Shown here: positions 36,101 to 44,302 of the stretch, in pieces
Position numbering within the stretch: the stretch's first letter is position 1
How the letters are laid out: each line of letters opens with the position of its first letter
Assembly: GCF_013416775.1 (NCBI RefSeq)
Contig: NZ_SZVI01000013.1
Coordinates: forward strand, 682,001 to 746,000
Source of the DNA: Rhodoferax sp. BLA1
GTDB taxonomy: Bacteria > Pseudomonadota > Gammaproteobacteria > Burkholderiales > Burkholderiaceae_C
Length of the DNA stretch: 64,000 nucleotides
Reading direction: 5' to 3'
Program-made: the position numbers and the translations under genes
The notes under the pieces: generated by a model
What the model was told of the DNA's origin: nothing
Database searches by the model: none
The model's input: the letters and a program-made list of their open reading frames with translations, nothing else

Positions 36101-36364
36101 GGGAATTGCCGTCTTGAGCAGCTTGGCCAAGGGCTGCCATTGCACCAACACCTGCGCCTGGGGTCGGTAGGCGCGCACCGCGATCCGGACAGGTTCGGCT
36201 GCCAACACTGGCCAAGTCAATAACCAGCCAGACACCATCAGCCAAAGCAACAGCAGGCAACGCCACCACACCCTGGTTGTCTCGCGACGGCTGAGGACTG
36301 CCACCCCAATGGGCATCTGAGCCGAGACACTCGGAGGCCAAAGGGGCGAAAAAACAGGCAGCAT
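33119..36364 (-). CDS. Membrane receptor with PhnD-like, PAS, GGDEF and EAL domains
   Basis: A 1081-residue c-di-GMP enzyme. After an N-terminal membrane segment (~33-56) there is a periplasmic phosphonate/phosphite-binding (PhnD-like) domain to ~320, a second membrane segment (~348-369) and two PAS domains (~400-640, including FDVAEPERAQRYRDDD and an EFYRSMYAD type PAC). A GGDEF domain has intact GGDEF at 719-723, and an EAL domain has EAL at 848-850, DDFGTGYSSL and EGVET. Both domains have intact catalytic motifs, so diguanylate cyclase and phosphodiesterase activities are both possible. The ligand is unknown. Confidence 0.9.
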   Translation of the reverse strand: MLPVFSPLWPPSVSAQMPIGVAVLSRRETTRVWWRCLLLLWLMVSGWLLTWPVLAAEPVRIAVRAYRPQAQVLVQWQPLAKLLKTAIPEHDFEVLALDPAALQQAVVNRQVDFVLTNPGQYVLLARRAGLKAPLATLLVNESGQEVASYGGVIFTRADAPPVAALTELKGKTIAAVDVESLGGYQMQVLELLQAGVNPQADGKMLLTGQPHDRVLEAVLNKQADVGFVRTGVLEALQREGKLKPGQVRVIHTQKLDTFPVPSSTSLYPEWPFSYLGHVDERLARRVTAALFSIDGDSPEAQAMGIRGFSVPADYAQVADTLRALRLPPFDVMPAFTLRDVASRYRTPLIISTVALMLVGLLGVRLALAQRRLRAEVANRQASERATEQSRELLMTVIDNVPIGIFWKGRDLRFLGCNSVFAKDCGRSHARDLVGKGDFDVAEPERAQRYRDDDLAVMASGVPKLFYEDRFVNRRGKLRWNRISKVPLRDPDGDIFGVLGIYEDISEQKRLEAQLMLDASVFEHAREGILITNPSGDIINVNAAFTTITGYGRTEVLGKNPRLLSSGRHSAEFYRSMYADLAHQGYWHGEIWNRRKSGEDYAEMLTITAVRDPQGQIQHHVAMFFDLSDIKAHQQQLENLAHFDPLTHLPNRVLLADRLQQAMSQVQRRDRLLAVVYLDLDGFKLVNDSFGHDAGDFLLVAVADNMKHVLREGDTLARLGGDEFVAVLTDLSDAEDCSQTMQRLLAAVARPVQFADTQLMVSASLGVTFYPQAQAVDADQLLRQADQAMYQAKLTGKNRYHAFDAVHDHSVRGLHESLEEIARAIDQNELVLYYQPKVNMRTGQVLGAEALVRWLHPTRGLLAPAQFLPLIDDHMLAVNLGEWVIRTALVQMQAWQHLGLNLQVSVNVAARQLQQDDFVQRLSELLASVPGANPALLQMEVLETSALRDLARTALVIRSCAQLGVGFALDDFGTGYSSLSYLKHLPVQTIKIDQSFVRNMLDDADDLAILRGVISLARAFGREVLAEGVETVAHGTRLLQLGCDLAQGYGIAHPMPGPALVDWLANWQPDSAWASDGGATWP

Positions 36365-36405
36365 GGTGTGTCAAATGTTAATTGATGAATACAAAACACA
36401 CTTTT

Positions 36406-36421
36406 TGGCACGAAGTATGCT
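36406..36421 (+). promoter_or_regulatory. Candidate sigma-54 promoter of the aot-like operon
   Basis: TGGCACGAAGTATGCT matches the -24/-12 consensus TGGCAC-N5-TTGCT except for one base, with exact GG-N10-GC spacing. Transcription would start near 36433, giving a leader of about 114 bases before the ATG at 36547. Nitrogen control (NtrC) would be the expected activator. Confidence 0.6.
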
Positions 36422-36546
36422 GGTCCCACCGCAGCTGTGCCCTAGGTAGAAACATTCACCAGAAGGGCCAGACGCTGAACTTAAAATATTGTGTTCGCGA
36501 TTTTTTAACCCGCCGTACCCCGGCACTGTCGTAAGAAAGTCACTGT

Positions 36547-37314
36547 ATGAAGAAACTCCTGCTAGCTGCTGCCATCACCGCCATGTGCGCCACCGCCTTT
36601 GCCGCCGGCAAGGACCTCAAGGTTGCGATTGACGCCACCTACGAGCCCTTCACCTTCAAGACCGCCGATGGCAAACCCACCGGCTTTGACGTGGACATTG
36701 CCAATGCGCTGTGCGAAGAAATCAAGCGGACCTGCGTGTTTGTGGAACAACCCTGGGACGGCATGATCCCCGGCCTGCTGGCCAAAAAGTACGACGTGAT
36801 CATCAGCTCGATGTCGATCACCGCCGACCGCCTGAAACAAGTCGACTTCACCGACAAGTACTACAACACCCCAAGCAAGATCGTCCTGAAAAAAGACATC
36901 AAATTTGATGGCCCGGCCTCCCTCAAAGGCAAAAAAATCGGTGTACTGAAGGCCTCCACCCAAGAAAAATACGCTTTGGGCGAACTCAAGACCGTGGGTG
37001 TTGAAGTGGTGTCGTATGACGCACAAGACCAGGTCTACCTGGACATCAAGGCGGGTCGTCTGGACGGCACCGTGGCTGACACCTTGGAAGTCACCGGCGG
37101 TTTCCTGAGCAAGCCGGGCGGTGAAAACTACCAGTTTGTTGGCTCTGAATTGTTCATTCCCAAGTACTTTGGTACCGGTGCAGGTGTCGCATTGCGCAAA
37201 GGTCAGGCCGAGCTCAAGGGCCAGATCAGCGCTGCCATCAAGGCCATCCGCGCCAATGGCAAATACAAGACCATCAACGACAAGTACTTCAAGTTCGACG
37301 TTTACGGCAAGTAA
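36547..37314 (+). CDS. aotJ: Basic amino-acid ABC transporter, substrate-binding protein
   Basis: A 255-residue periplasmic protein with signal peptide MKKLLLAAAITAMCATAFAA and the SBP family-3 pattern: YEPFTFKTADGKPTGFDVDIANAL, then ISSMSITADRLKQVDFTDKYYNTP. It resembles ArgT/HisJ/AotJ binding proteins for arginine, ornithine, lysine or histidine. The gene order downstream (permease, permease, AotO-like, ATPase) matches aotJQMOP of Pseudomonas aeruginosa. A sigma-54-like promoter lies upstream. Confidence 0.88.
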   Translation: MKKLLLAAAITAMCATAFAAGKDLKVAIDATYEPFTFKTADGKPTGFDVDIANALCEEIKRTCVFVEQPWDGMIPGLLAKKYDVIISSMSITADRLKQVDFTDKYYNTPSKIVLKKDIKFDGPASLKGKKIGVLKASTQEKYALGELKTVGVEVVSYDAQDQVYLDIKAGRLDGTVADTLEVTGGFLSKPGGENYQFVGSELFIPKYFGTGAGVALRKGQAELKGQISAAIKAIRANGKYKTINDKYFKFDVYGK

Positions 37315-37344
37315 ACCCCTTCCAGCGGCGCTTTCCCTCACACA

Positions 37345-38031
37345 ATGCAGTCTTATTTCTGGGTCATCCTGCACGGCTCTCTGCTGACGGTGGGGGTTTC
37401 TTTGCTGGCGCTGCTGGTGGCTATTCTTTTTGGTTTGGCCGGTGCTGCGGCCAAACTCTCGGGCAAGCCCCTCCTGGTGGGGCTGGCCACCCTCTACAGC
37501 ACCATCATTCGTGGTATTCCTGATCTGGTGCTGATGCTGCTGGTGTTTTACGGCGGCACCATCGGCATCAACACCTTGCTGGAAAAACTGGGCTCCGAAG
37601 CCACCGTCGACATCGAGCCCTTCATGGCCGGGGTGTTGACCATTGGCTTCATCTATGGCGCCTACATGACAGAAACCTTCCGTGGCGCGATCCTGAGCAT
37701 CCCCAAGGGCCAGATGGAAGCCGCCTGGGCCTTTGGCATGAGCCGCTTTCAAACCTTTGTGCGCATCACGCTGCCACAAATGGTGCGTTACGCGTTACCT
37801 GGCTTCACCAACAACTGGCTGGTGCTGATCAAGGCGACCGCCTTGGTCAGCCTGATTGGTCTGCAGGAAATGACTTACCTGGCCAAACAGGCCAGCGCCG
37901 CCACCCGCTCGCCGTTTGTCTTTTTCATGTTCACCGGGGCACTGTTCCTGATCTACACCTCGGTGTCGCTGTTTGTCCTGAAAAAGGTCAATGCACGCTA
38001 CAGCCTGGGCACCAAACGAGGCCAGTTGTAA
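37345..38031 (+). CDS. aotQ: Basic amino-acid ABC transporter permease
   Basis: A 228-residue inner-membrane permease with five predicted segments and the HisMQ/EAA loop (EAAWAFGMSRFQTFVRITLPQ) that contacts the ATPase. Its TAA stop overlaps the ATG of the next permease (TAATG). It pairs with aotM to form the channel for the aotJ binding protein. Confidence 0.9.
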   Translation: MQSYFWVILHGSLLTVGVSLLALLVAILFGLAGAAAKLSGKPLLVGLATLYSTIIRGIPDLVLMLLVFYGGTIGINTLLEKLGSEATVDIEPFMAGVLTIGFIYGAYMTETFRGAILSIPKGQMEAAWAFGMSRFQTFVRITLPQMVRYALPGFTNNWLVLIKATALVSLIGLQEMTYLAKQASAATRSPFVFFMFTGALFLIYTSVSLFVLKKVNARYSLGTKRGQL

Positions 38032-38744
38032 TGGAATGGGCCGTTATTTTTGAGCCAGACAACCTGGCCTTGTTTGGCAATGGCATTGTCATCACGCTGT
38101 GGCTGCTGTTTGCCTCGCTCGCAGTCGGGGGGGTGCTGGCGCTGATTTTTGCGCTGATGCTGACCGGCCCCTGGGCGCCGCTGCGCTGGGTGGTGGGTGC
38201 CTACACCTTTGTCATCCGTGGCACACCGTTGCTGATCCAGGTGTATTTGATTTATTACGGCCTGGGCCAGTTGGAGTGGATCCAGGCGCGCTGGGACGCG
38301 GTCTGGCCCTGGACTTATTTCAAAGAACCCTTCTTTTGTGCGCTACTGGCGTTCAGCCTGAACACCGCTGGTTACACCGCCGAGATGCTGGCTGGCGCCA
38401 TCCGCGAAACCAGCGCTGGCGAAATCGAGGCCGCCCATGCCTATGGCATGAGTCGCGTGCAGACCATGTGGCGCGTGGTCTTGCCCAGCGCCCTGCGCCG
38501 CACCTTGCCGGCCTACAGCAACGAGGTGGTGATGATGTTGCACGCCACCAGCCTGGCCAGCGCGGTGCCCAATATGCTGGACGTCACCTCGGCGGCCAGC
38601 CGCATTTACGCCACTTACTATTTGCCGTTTGAGGCTTATCTGGCCGCCGCTGCGATTTATTTGGCAGCCTCGTTTTGTCTGATCGGGTTTTTCCGCTTCA
38701 GCGAAGGTCGGCTGCTGGCCTATTTGGCGCCACGCAAACACTAA
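38031..38744 (+). CDS. aotM: Basic amino-acid ABC transporter permease
   Basis: A 237-residue permease with the EAA loop EIEAAHAYGMSRVQTMWRVV and five or so membrane segments. Translation is coupled to aotQ by overlap. It forms the heterodimeric membrane part of the arginine/ornithine-type importer. Confidence 0.9.
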   Translation: MEWAVIFEPDNLALFGNGIVITLWLLFASLAVGGVLALIFALMLTGPWAPLRWVVGAYTFVIRGTPLLIQVYLIYYGLGQLEWIQARWDAVWPWTYFKEPFFCALLAFSLNTAGYTAEMLAGAIRETSAGEIEAAHAYGMSRVQTMWRVVLPSALRRTLPAYSNEVVMMLHATSLASAVPNMLDVTSAASRIYATYYLPFEAYLAAAAIYLAASFCLIGFFRFSEGRLLAYLAPRKH

Positions 38745-38762
38745 CCTGAATGGATTGTTGTC

Positions 38763-39893
38763 ATGCAGCGTATGGATCACCCCCTGTTGTCGCCCAGTCT
38801 GGGCAGCTTGAAAACCCTCACCAGTTTTCACTTTGGCCAGCCCGGCTCGGGCCTCAAGATCTACATCCAGGCCAGCTTACACGCCGAAGAACTGCCCGGC
38901 ATGTTGGTGGCCCACCATTTACGCGCTGCACTTGAGGCAGCTGACGCCCAGGGCTTGATTTGTGGTGAGGTGGTGTTGGTGCCGGTGTCCAACCCGATTG
39001 GCTTGGCACAACGCCTGGACCACAAACCGATGGGTCGTTTTGAGCTCGACACCTCGGAAAACTTCAACCGCCATTACCCCGACCTGGCCGAGGCGGTGGC
39101 GCCAGCGGTGATGAGCGCCCTGAGCGACGACGCGCAGGCCAATGTGGACCTGGTACGCCAGTCCATGCGCGAGTACCTGCAGGCCTGGGCACCCGACACC
39201 GAATTGCAAAGCCTGCGCCGCAGATTGCTGCTGCTCTCACACGATGCTGACTATGTGCTGGACCTGCACTGCGACTGCGAAGGTGTGCTGCATTTCTACA
39301 CCGAAGAGCCCTGCTGGCCACAGCTGGCACCCTTGGCACATTTTCTGAAAAGCCAGACCAGCTTGCTGGCGCGCAACTCGGGCAACCGCCCGTTTGACGA
39401 ATGCCTGTCCAGCGCCTGGTGGCAACTGGCCGACAAACTGCAGGCAGCAGGGTTTAACGCACCGCTGCCCCAAGGCTGCTGCAGCACCACCGTGGAATTG
39501 CGTGGTGAGTTGGACGTGAGCCATGCGCTGGCCCAGCAGGATGCCCAAGCCATCATCAATTGGCTGCAACACGTTGGTGTCTGGGCCTGTGAGTGTGCGC
39601 CCGATGTCCCCGCTCCGCTGTGTGAAGCCACCCCGCTGGCCGGGTCTGAGACCCTGCGTGCCCGCTCCCCCGGTGTGGTGGTGTTTGCCGTCGAGCCCGG
39701 CCAGACCCTGACCAAAGGTGACTTGGTAGCCGAGGTCATCAACCCGATTGAGGGCAGTGTTGAGCAGGTGCTAGCCGGTGTCGACGGCCTGTTTTACGCC
39801 CGCATCCGCGACCGCTACATCACCACCGGCGGTGAACTCGGCAAGATTGCCGGCGCCCAGGCGTTTCGCACCGGTGCCCTGCTGGGTGCCTAA
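38763..39893 (+). CDS. aotO: AstE/aspartoacylase-family zinc hydrolase (AotO-like)
   Basis: A 376-residue M14-type carboxypeptidase-fold protein. Zinc ligands are HxxE in [10 protein letters not shown] and His in LDLHCDCEG, and the C-terminal part is the biotinyl-like barrel ([21 protein letters not shown]) of succinylglutamate desuccinylase/aspartoacylase proteins. Its place between permease and ATPase genes equals aotO in Pseudomonas, whose role is not established. It may deacylate or process an imported N-acyl amino acid. Confidence 0.8.
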   Translation: MQRMDHPLLSPSLGSLKTLTSFHFGQPGSGLKIYIQASLHAEELPGMLVAHHLRAALEAADAQGLICGEVVLVPVSNPIGLAQRLDHKPMGRFELDTSENFNRHYPDLAEAVAPAVMSALSDDAQANVDLVRQSMREYLQAWAPDTELQSLRRRLLLLSHDADYVLDLHCDCEGVLHFYTEEPCWPQLAPLAHFLKSQTSLLARNSGNRPFDECLSSAWWQLADKLQAAGFNAPLPQGCCSTTVELRGELDVSHALAQQDAQAIINWLQHVGVWACECAPDVPAPLCEATPLAGSETLRARSPGVVVFAVEPGQTLTKGDLVAEVINPIEGSVEQVLAGVDGLFYARIRDRYITTGGELGKIAGAQAFRTGALLGA

Positions 39894-39922
39894 CCACGCC
39901 GACCTGTCAAACAAAGCCCCCC

Positions 39923-40702
39923 ATGACCGCCACCACCACCCTCAAACTCCAGGTTGAAAACATCCACAAACGCTTTGGCTCCAACGAGGTGCTCAAAGGG
40001 GTGTCGCTGACCGCCCATGCGGGTGATGTGATCAGCATCATCGGCAGCTCAGGCTCGGGCAAAAGCACGTTCCTGCGTTGTATCAACATGCTGGAAAAGC
40101 CGCACCAGGGCCGCATCAACGTGGCCGGTGAAGAGTTACACCTGAACCCCAGCGCCAACGGTGAGTTGCACCCTGCCAACCCGAAGCAACTGGCGCGCCT
40201 GCGCACCAAGCTGGCCATGGTGTTCCAGCACTTCAACCTGTGGGCGCACATGACAGTGTTGCAAAACATCATCGAAGCGCCGGTGCATGTGCTGAAGGTG
40301 CCGCACGACCAGGCAGTGGAAACTGCACGCAAGTATTTAGCCAAAGTGGGTCTGGAAGGCAAAGAAGACGCTTACCCCGCACACCTGAGCGGTGGCCAGC
40401 AGCAACGCGTGGCGATTGCCCGCGCACTGGCGATGGAGCCCGAGGTGATGTTGTTTGACGAACCTACCAGCGCGCTCGACCCCGAACTGGTGTCCGAGGT
40501 GCTCAAGGTCATGAAAAACCTGGCTTTGGAAGGCCGCACCATGGTGGTGGTGACCCATGAAATGGGCTTTGCCCGCGAGGTCTCCAATCACCTGATCTTT
40601 TTGCACAAAGGCCTGATCGAAGAAGAGGGCAACCCGGCACATGTGCTGTCCAACCCCAAGAGTGTGCGTTTGGCGCAGTTCCTGTCGGGCAGCCTTAAAT
40701 AG
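39923..40702 (+). CDS. aotP: Basic amino-acid ABC transporter ATPase
   Basis: A 259-residue ATPase: Walker [10 protein letters not shown], signature [15 protein letters not shown] and Walker [15 protein letters not shown]. It has the insert [17 protein letters not shown] found in HisP/AotP proteins and drives the aotQM permease. It is followed by repeat copy 8. Confidence 0.93.
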   Translation: MTATTTLKLQVENIHKRFGSNEVLKGVSLTAHAGDVISIIGSSGSGKSTFLRCINMLEKPHQGRINVAGEELHLNPSANGELHPANPKQLARLRTKLAMVFQHFNLWAHMTVLQNIIEAPVHVLKVPHDQAVETARKYLAKVGLEGKEDAYPAHLSGGQQQRVAIARALAMEPEVMLFDEPTSALDPELVSEVLKVMKNLALEGRTMVVVTHEMGFAREVSNHLIFLHKGLIEEEGNPAHVLSNPKSVRLAQFLSGSLK

Positions 40703-40755
40703 GCATCAAAACAGGCTGTAGCCCTTATTGCGTAAGGGCAAGTAGCTCACATATT
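40703..40755. repeat. Dispersed palindromic repeat, copy 8 (intergenic)
   Basis: GCCCTTA (40721-40727) and TAAGGGC (40733-40739) make a perfect stem with loop TTGCG; AGGCTGTA precedes and AAGTAGCT follows. It lies between aotP and the PLP-enzyme gene and could act as a processing or attenuation hairpin. Confidence 0.75.
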
Positions 40756-40765
40756 TAGGTCATCC

Positions 40766-41809
40766 ATGAACTGGCTCCACAACGCCATCGCGCAGATCGA
40801 GGCCGATTACCAGCGCAGTGCCGACACCCACCTGATCGCCCTGCCGCTGCCCGGCTTTGCCAAACACGGCATCGACCTGTACCTCAAAGACGAGTCCACC
40901 CACCCGACCGGCAGTCTGAAACACCGGCTGGCACGTTCGCTGTTTTTGTACGGCCTGTGCAACGGTTGGATCCATGAGGGTTCCACCGTGGTCGAATCCT
41001 CCAGCGGCTCCACCGCCGTGAGTGAGGCCTACTTCGCCCGGCTACTGGGCCTGCCGTTTATTGCGGTCATGCCACGCGGCACCTCGTGTGAAAAGATTGC
41101 CCAGATCGAGTTTTACGGTGGCCATTGCCACCTGGTGGACAGCGCCAGCGCGGTCTACGACGAAGCGCGCGAGCTGGCTCGTAACACCGGTGGTCACTAC
41201 ATGGACCAGTTCACCTACGCCGAACGCGCCACCGACTGGCGTTCCAGCAACAACATCGCGCAAAGCATGTTCAGCCAGATGGCGCGAGAACGTTTCCCGG
41301 TGCCCCGTTGGATTGTGGTGGGTGCGGGTACCGGCGGCACCAGCGCCACCATCGGCCGTTTTGTGCGTTACCAGCGCCACGACACCCAGCTGTGTGTGGC
41401 TGACCCGGTCGGCTCAGTGTTTGGTGAATACCACCGCACCGGTGACGCCAGTGTCACCGGCCCGGGCTCGCACATCGAAGGTATTGGCCGACCACGGGTT
41501 GAGCCCAGCTTCATCCGCACCCTGGTGGACCGCATGATCGAGGTGGCCGATGTCGATTCGGTGGCGGCGATGCAATTACTCTCCGGCCTGCTCGGCCGCA
41601 AGGTCGGCCCCTCCACCGGCACCAACCTGGTGGGTATGCTGCAACTGGCCACCGAGATGCGTGAACAAGGCCAACAAGGCTCGATCCTGTCGCTGCTGTG
41701 TGACGCGGGTGAACGTTACCTGGGCTCGTATTTTGACCCTGCGTGGGTGTACAAAAACATCGGTGATTGCAGCCCTTCGGCAGCCGAGCTTCAGACGAAA
41801 CTGGGCTAA
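40766..41809 (+). CDS. PLP-dependent cysteine synthase/desulfhydrase-family enzyme
   Basis: A 347-residue fold-type II PLP enzyme. The Schiff-base Lys is K52 in [10 protein letters not shown], with the phosphate-binding loop [14 protein letters not shown] and the substrate loop [14 protein letters not shown]. It is closest in outline to Cds1-type L-cysteine desulfhydrases rather than to CysK. As the last gene of the aot-like operon it may degrade an imported amino acid. The actual substrate is unknown. Confidence 0.7.
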   Translation: MNWLHNAIAQIEADYQRSADTHLIALPLPGFAKHGIDLYLKDESTHPTGSLKHRLARSLFLYGLCNGWIHEGSTVVESSSGSTAVSEAYFARLLGLPFIAVMPRGTSCEKIAQIEFYGGHCHLVDSASAVYDEARELARNTGGHYMDQFTYAERATDWRSSNNIAQSMFSQMARERFPVPRWIVVGAGTGGTSATIGRFVRYQRHDTQLCVADPVGSVFGEYHRTGDASVTGPGSHIEGIGRPRVEPSFIRTLVDRMIEVADVDSVAAMQLLSGLLGRKVGPSTGTNLVGMLQLATEMREQGQQGSILSLLCDAGERYLGSYFDPAWVYKNIGDCSPSAAELQTKLG

Positions 41810-41912
41810 GGGTTTGTCGTTTTTTTGACGATGCTGTCGTTCAGCTGGAGTTGGTCAAAATGGAGGAACTGGCTACATAGCGTAGACCGGCGATCAACAC
41901 AAGGACAGACCC

Positions 41913-42314
41913 ATGATCAAGCAGGTTGGCCCCACCACCATCAACGAGCACCATCTTGCCTCCTGCCACTGCGGTGCGGTGGTGTTGCGCCTGCATCTGC
42001 CGGATGGCATTGTGAATCCGCGTCGTTGTGACTGCTCGATCTGCCGCCGAAAAGGCGCCATCGTGGCGTCCGTGCCCTTGTCAGGCATCGAGATTGTTCA
42101 AGGCCACGACAAGCTGCGTTTGTACGAGTTCAACACCAAAACAGCCAAACACTATTTCTGCTCTGTGTGTGGTATCTACACCCACCACCAGCGCCGATCC
42201 AATCCCAACGAGTACGGTTACAACGTGGGTTGTCTGGACGGTGTCAATCCGTTTGATATCCAAGACGTGCCCACCAACGATGGGGTGAATCACCCCGCTG
42301 ATCGGGTGCGCTAG
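41913..42314 (+). CDS. GFA-family protein (glutathione-dependent formaldehyde-activating fold)
   Basis: A 133-residue protein with the zinc-binding pattern of the GFA fold: CHCGAVVLRL, CDCSICRRKGA, and FCSVCGIYTHH. GFA proteins are usually of unknown function even when named after the formaldehyde-activating enzyme. ATG at 41913 is preceded by AAGGA. It stands alone in a run of small accessory genes. Confidence 0.8.
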   Translation: MIKQVGPTTINEHHLASCHCGAVVLRLHLPDGIVNPRRCDCSICRRKGAIVASVPLSGIEIVQGHDKLRLYEFNTKTAKHYFCSVCGIYTHHQRRSNPNEYGYNVGCLDGVNPFDIQDVPTNDGVNHPADRVR

Positions 42315-42389
42315 TTGTTGCGTTGAGATGAGTCAACCCTTACACCAAACGTCATCGAGCCACAGGCACTTGGCACCCAAGGAACCCCA

Positions 42390-42704
42390 ATGAGCATCTC
42401 AAAAGCATTCTCCGTATTCCTACAAGAAGCGCCAGCCCAGGCACAGGCCTGGATGCAGATGGCACAGGCCCTGGATCAGGCCAGTGCTTTGGACAAGAAG
42501 ACCGAGGAATTGGCCTACATTGCGGTCCTTGCTGCCACTGGCAACACCTCTGGTGTGCCGTTTCATGTGTTGTCAGCCAAGTCACAGGGGGCGTCACGGC
42601 AAGAAGTTCTGAGCGCGGTGCTGCTCGGCCTGCCCGCCGCCGGTGCCACGGTCATTGGAGTCTTGCCTGTTGCGCTGGAGGCCTACGATGGGCAAGACCA
42701 ATAA
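42390..42704 (+). CDS. Carboxymuconolactone decarboxylase/AhpD-family protein lacking CxxC
   Basis: A 104-residue AhpD-like helical protein. The usual redox CxxC is replaced (NTSGVPFHV), leaving only the conserved histidine, so a peroxidase role is unlikely. Its 3' end overlaps the next small gene by 17 bases. Confidence 0.7.
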   Translation: MSISKAFSVFLQEAPAQAQAWMQMAQALDQASALDKKTEELAYIAVLAATGNTSGVPFHVLSAKSQGASRQEVLSAVLLGLPAAGATVIGVLPVALEAYDGQDQ

Positions 42705-42858
42705 ACTGTGGCATGAGCAACATGCCATGCCCAAAAACCCCAGTCTGCAACAACGTATCGACTGGCATCTGGCGCACAACAAAGAATGCCAGTGCAGCCC
42801 GATCCCGGGCGGTATTCTCAAAGCCCTGCAAGACCGGGCGCCGAAACCCGGCGCCTAA
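42688..42858 (+). CDS. Small hypothetical protein (56 aa)
   Basis: Starts at an ATG overlapping the AhpD-like gene end; a second ATG at 42727 (MPKNPSLQQRIDWHLAHNKE) could be the true start. Contains CQC near the middle and no membrane segment. Its position between the AhpD-like and AttH-like genes suggests co-transcription. Family not recognised. Confidence 0.45.
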   Translation: MGKTNKLWHEQHAMPKNPSLQQRIDWHLAHNKECQCSPIPGGILKALQDRAPKPGA

Positions 42859-42867
42859 GGCTCCCGC

Positions 42868-44007
42868 TTGCACACCCCTCCCTTCACCCGCTTGACCCGC
42901 CGCCAGTGGTTGGCGGCGACGCTGATTGCCCCACTGTGGCACAACCAGGCGCAGGCGCAAAGCAGCGACCCCACCGCAGCGCCAGCGGTACTGGTCAAGC
43001 GCCCGCTGCAATTCCCACGTGACCTGGGTAGCCACCCGGACACGGCCACCGAATGGTGGTATGTCACGGGTGAGCTGCAGGCGCAAGGCCGCTTGTTTGG
43101 TTTTCAGCTGACCTTTTTCCGCTCGCGGGTACCCAGTACACAGGCCATGCGCTCCGGCTTTGCAGCCAAACAGCTTCACTTTGCCCATGCGGCGGTCACC
43201 GATGTGACGGGCCAGCGCCTGTTGCATGCCCAGCTGATTGCCCGCAGCTCGGGTAACGCGCAAGTCGACTTGGCCCAGGCCAGTGACACCGATACCGATG
43301 TCACCTTACGCGACTGGTCATTACAACGGCGTGGGAACAGCTACCTGGCGCGTGCCAATGGGTCGGGTTTTGCCTTTGAGCTGAACCTGCAGGAAACCCA
43401 GCCACTGCTGCTGCAAGGTGATGCAGGCCTATCGCGCAAAGGACCCGAGGCGAGTCAGGCCAGCTTTTATTACAGCCTGCCGCAGCTTCGTGTGAGTGGC
43501 CAGTTGAGACTGGACGGCCAGCGCCAGGCGGTGACCGGGCGCGCCTGGCTGGACCATGAGTGGAGCCAGTCCATCATGGCACAGCAAGCTGTGGGCTGGG
43601 ACTGGATCGGTATGAACCTGAACGACGGCAGCGCACTCACTGCCTTTCGCTTGCGCAACAAGGCCGGTGGCACTGTGTGGGCCGGTGGATCCTGGCGCGC
43701 CAAGGACGCCTTGGTGCCGGTGGTCTTTGGGCACGAGCAGGTGAGTTTTGAGCCCATACGCCGCTGGACCAGCCCGGCCAGTGCCACAAGCTACCCGGTG
43801 GAATGGCGGGTGACCGTGCCCGATGCATCATCCACACCCAGGCGCTACACCGTGCGCGCCTTGGTCGACAACCAGGAACTCGATAGCAGCCGCTCCACTG
43901 GCGCGATCTACTGGGAGGGTCTGAGTGACTTGCTGGATGAACAAGGCCAGCCCGTGGGCCGGGGTTATCTGGAGATGACGGGCTACGCCAAGCCACTGAG
44001 CCTGTGA
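42868..44007 (+). CDS. AttH-like / lipocalin-type (CrtC-fold) exported protein
   Basis: A 379-residue protein with a Tat-type leader (RLTRRQWLAATLIAPLW) and the AttH/carotenoid-1,2-hydratase fold: PDTATEWWYVTGEL, GRLFGFQLTFFRSRV, RAWLDHEWSQS and GWDWIGMNLNDGS. In many bacteria such genes sit next to an FtsX permease and LolD-like ATPase (attEFGH). Here they are far apart. No ATG fits, and the start is a TTG at 42868. It is not clearly the carotenoid enzyme CrtC. Confidence 0.75.
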   Translation: MHTPPFTRLTRRQWLAATLIAPLWHNQAQAQSSDPTAAPAVLVKRPLQFPRDLGSHPDTATEWWYVTGELQAQGRLFGFQLTFFRSRVPSTQAMRSGFAAKQLHFAHAAVTDVTGQRLLHAQLIARSSGNAQVDLAQASDTDTDVTLRDWSLQRRGNSYLARANGSGFAFELNLQETQPLLLQGDAGLSRKGPEASQASFYYSLPQLRVSGQLRLDGQRQAVTGRAWLDHEWSQSIMAQQAVGWDWIGMNLNDGSALTAFRLRNKAGGTVWAGGSWRAKDALVPVVFGHEQVSFEPIRRWTSPASATSYPVEWRVTVPDASSTPRRYTVRALVDNQELDSSRSTGAIYWEGLSDLLDEQGQPVGRGYLEMTGYAKPLSL

Positions 44008-44016
44008 GCCTTGGGC

Positions 44017-44248
44017 AAGGAACTGGCTGCCGGGCCACTTGCCTGCGCGGCTGTCCCCCGGCCTCTGGCCTCCTCCTTAATGCCGCTCCACCAAATGACC
44101 CGACAGCCAGTTCCTTCGGGCGATTTGGGTGTGTGATGCGCAGGAAAGACCCAAGACATTGGGCGAATGCGCTGCAATGGGTGGCGCAGCGGCATCAAGG
44201 AGGAGGCCCAACGGGCCGGGGGATAGCCGCGTAGCTACCCATTGCGGC
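44017..44248. repeat. Interleaved inverted repeats in a non-coding block
   Basis: Three inverted-repeat pairs lie between the AttH-like gene and bchJ. IR1: 44017-44034 with 44099-44116 (core AAGGAACTGGCTG). IR2: 44046-44086 with 44189-44231, about 40 bases per arm with only a few differences (CGCGGCTGTCCCCCGGCC pairs with its reverse complement). IR3: 44171-44182 with 44237-44248 (GCTGCAATGGGT). IR2 alone would form a very stable cruciform or hairpin. I see no open frame worth calling here. It is MITE-like or a structured RNA/terminator region; no T-run suggests a standard terminator. Confidence 0.75.
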
Positions 44249-44302
44249 GCAGTCGCCTGCGCACAGAGGACACTGGCTAGCGAACTTCAGCGAAGACTGG
44301 CT

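Noticed and set aside
36562..37779. Long minus-strand open frame opposite the aot-like genes
   Set aside because: Low-complexity His/Gln-rich translation and full overlap with well-supported genes mark it as a shadow frame.
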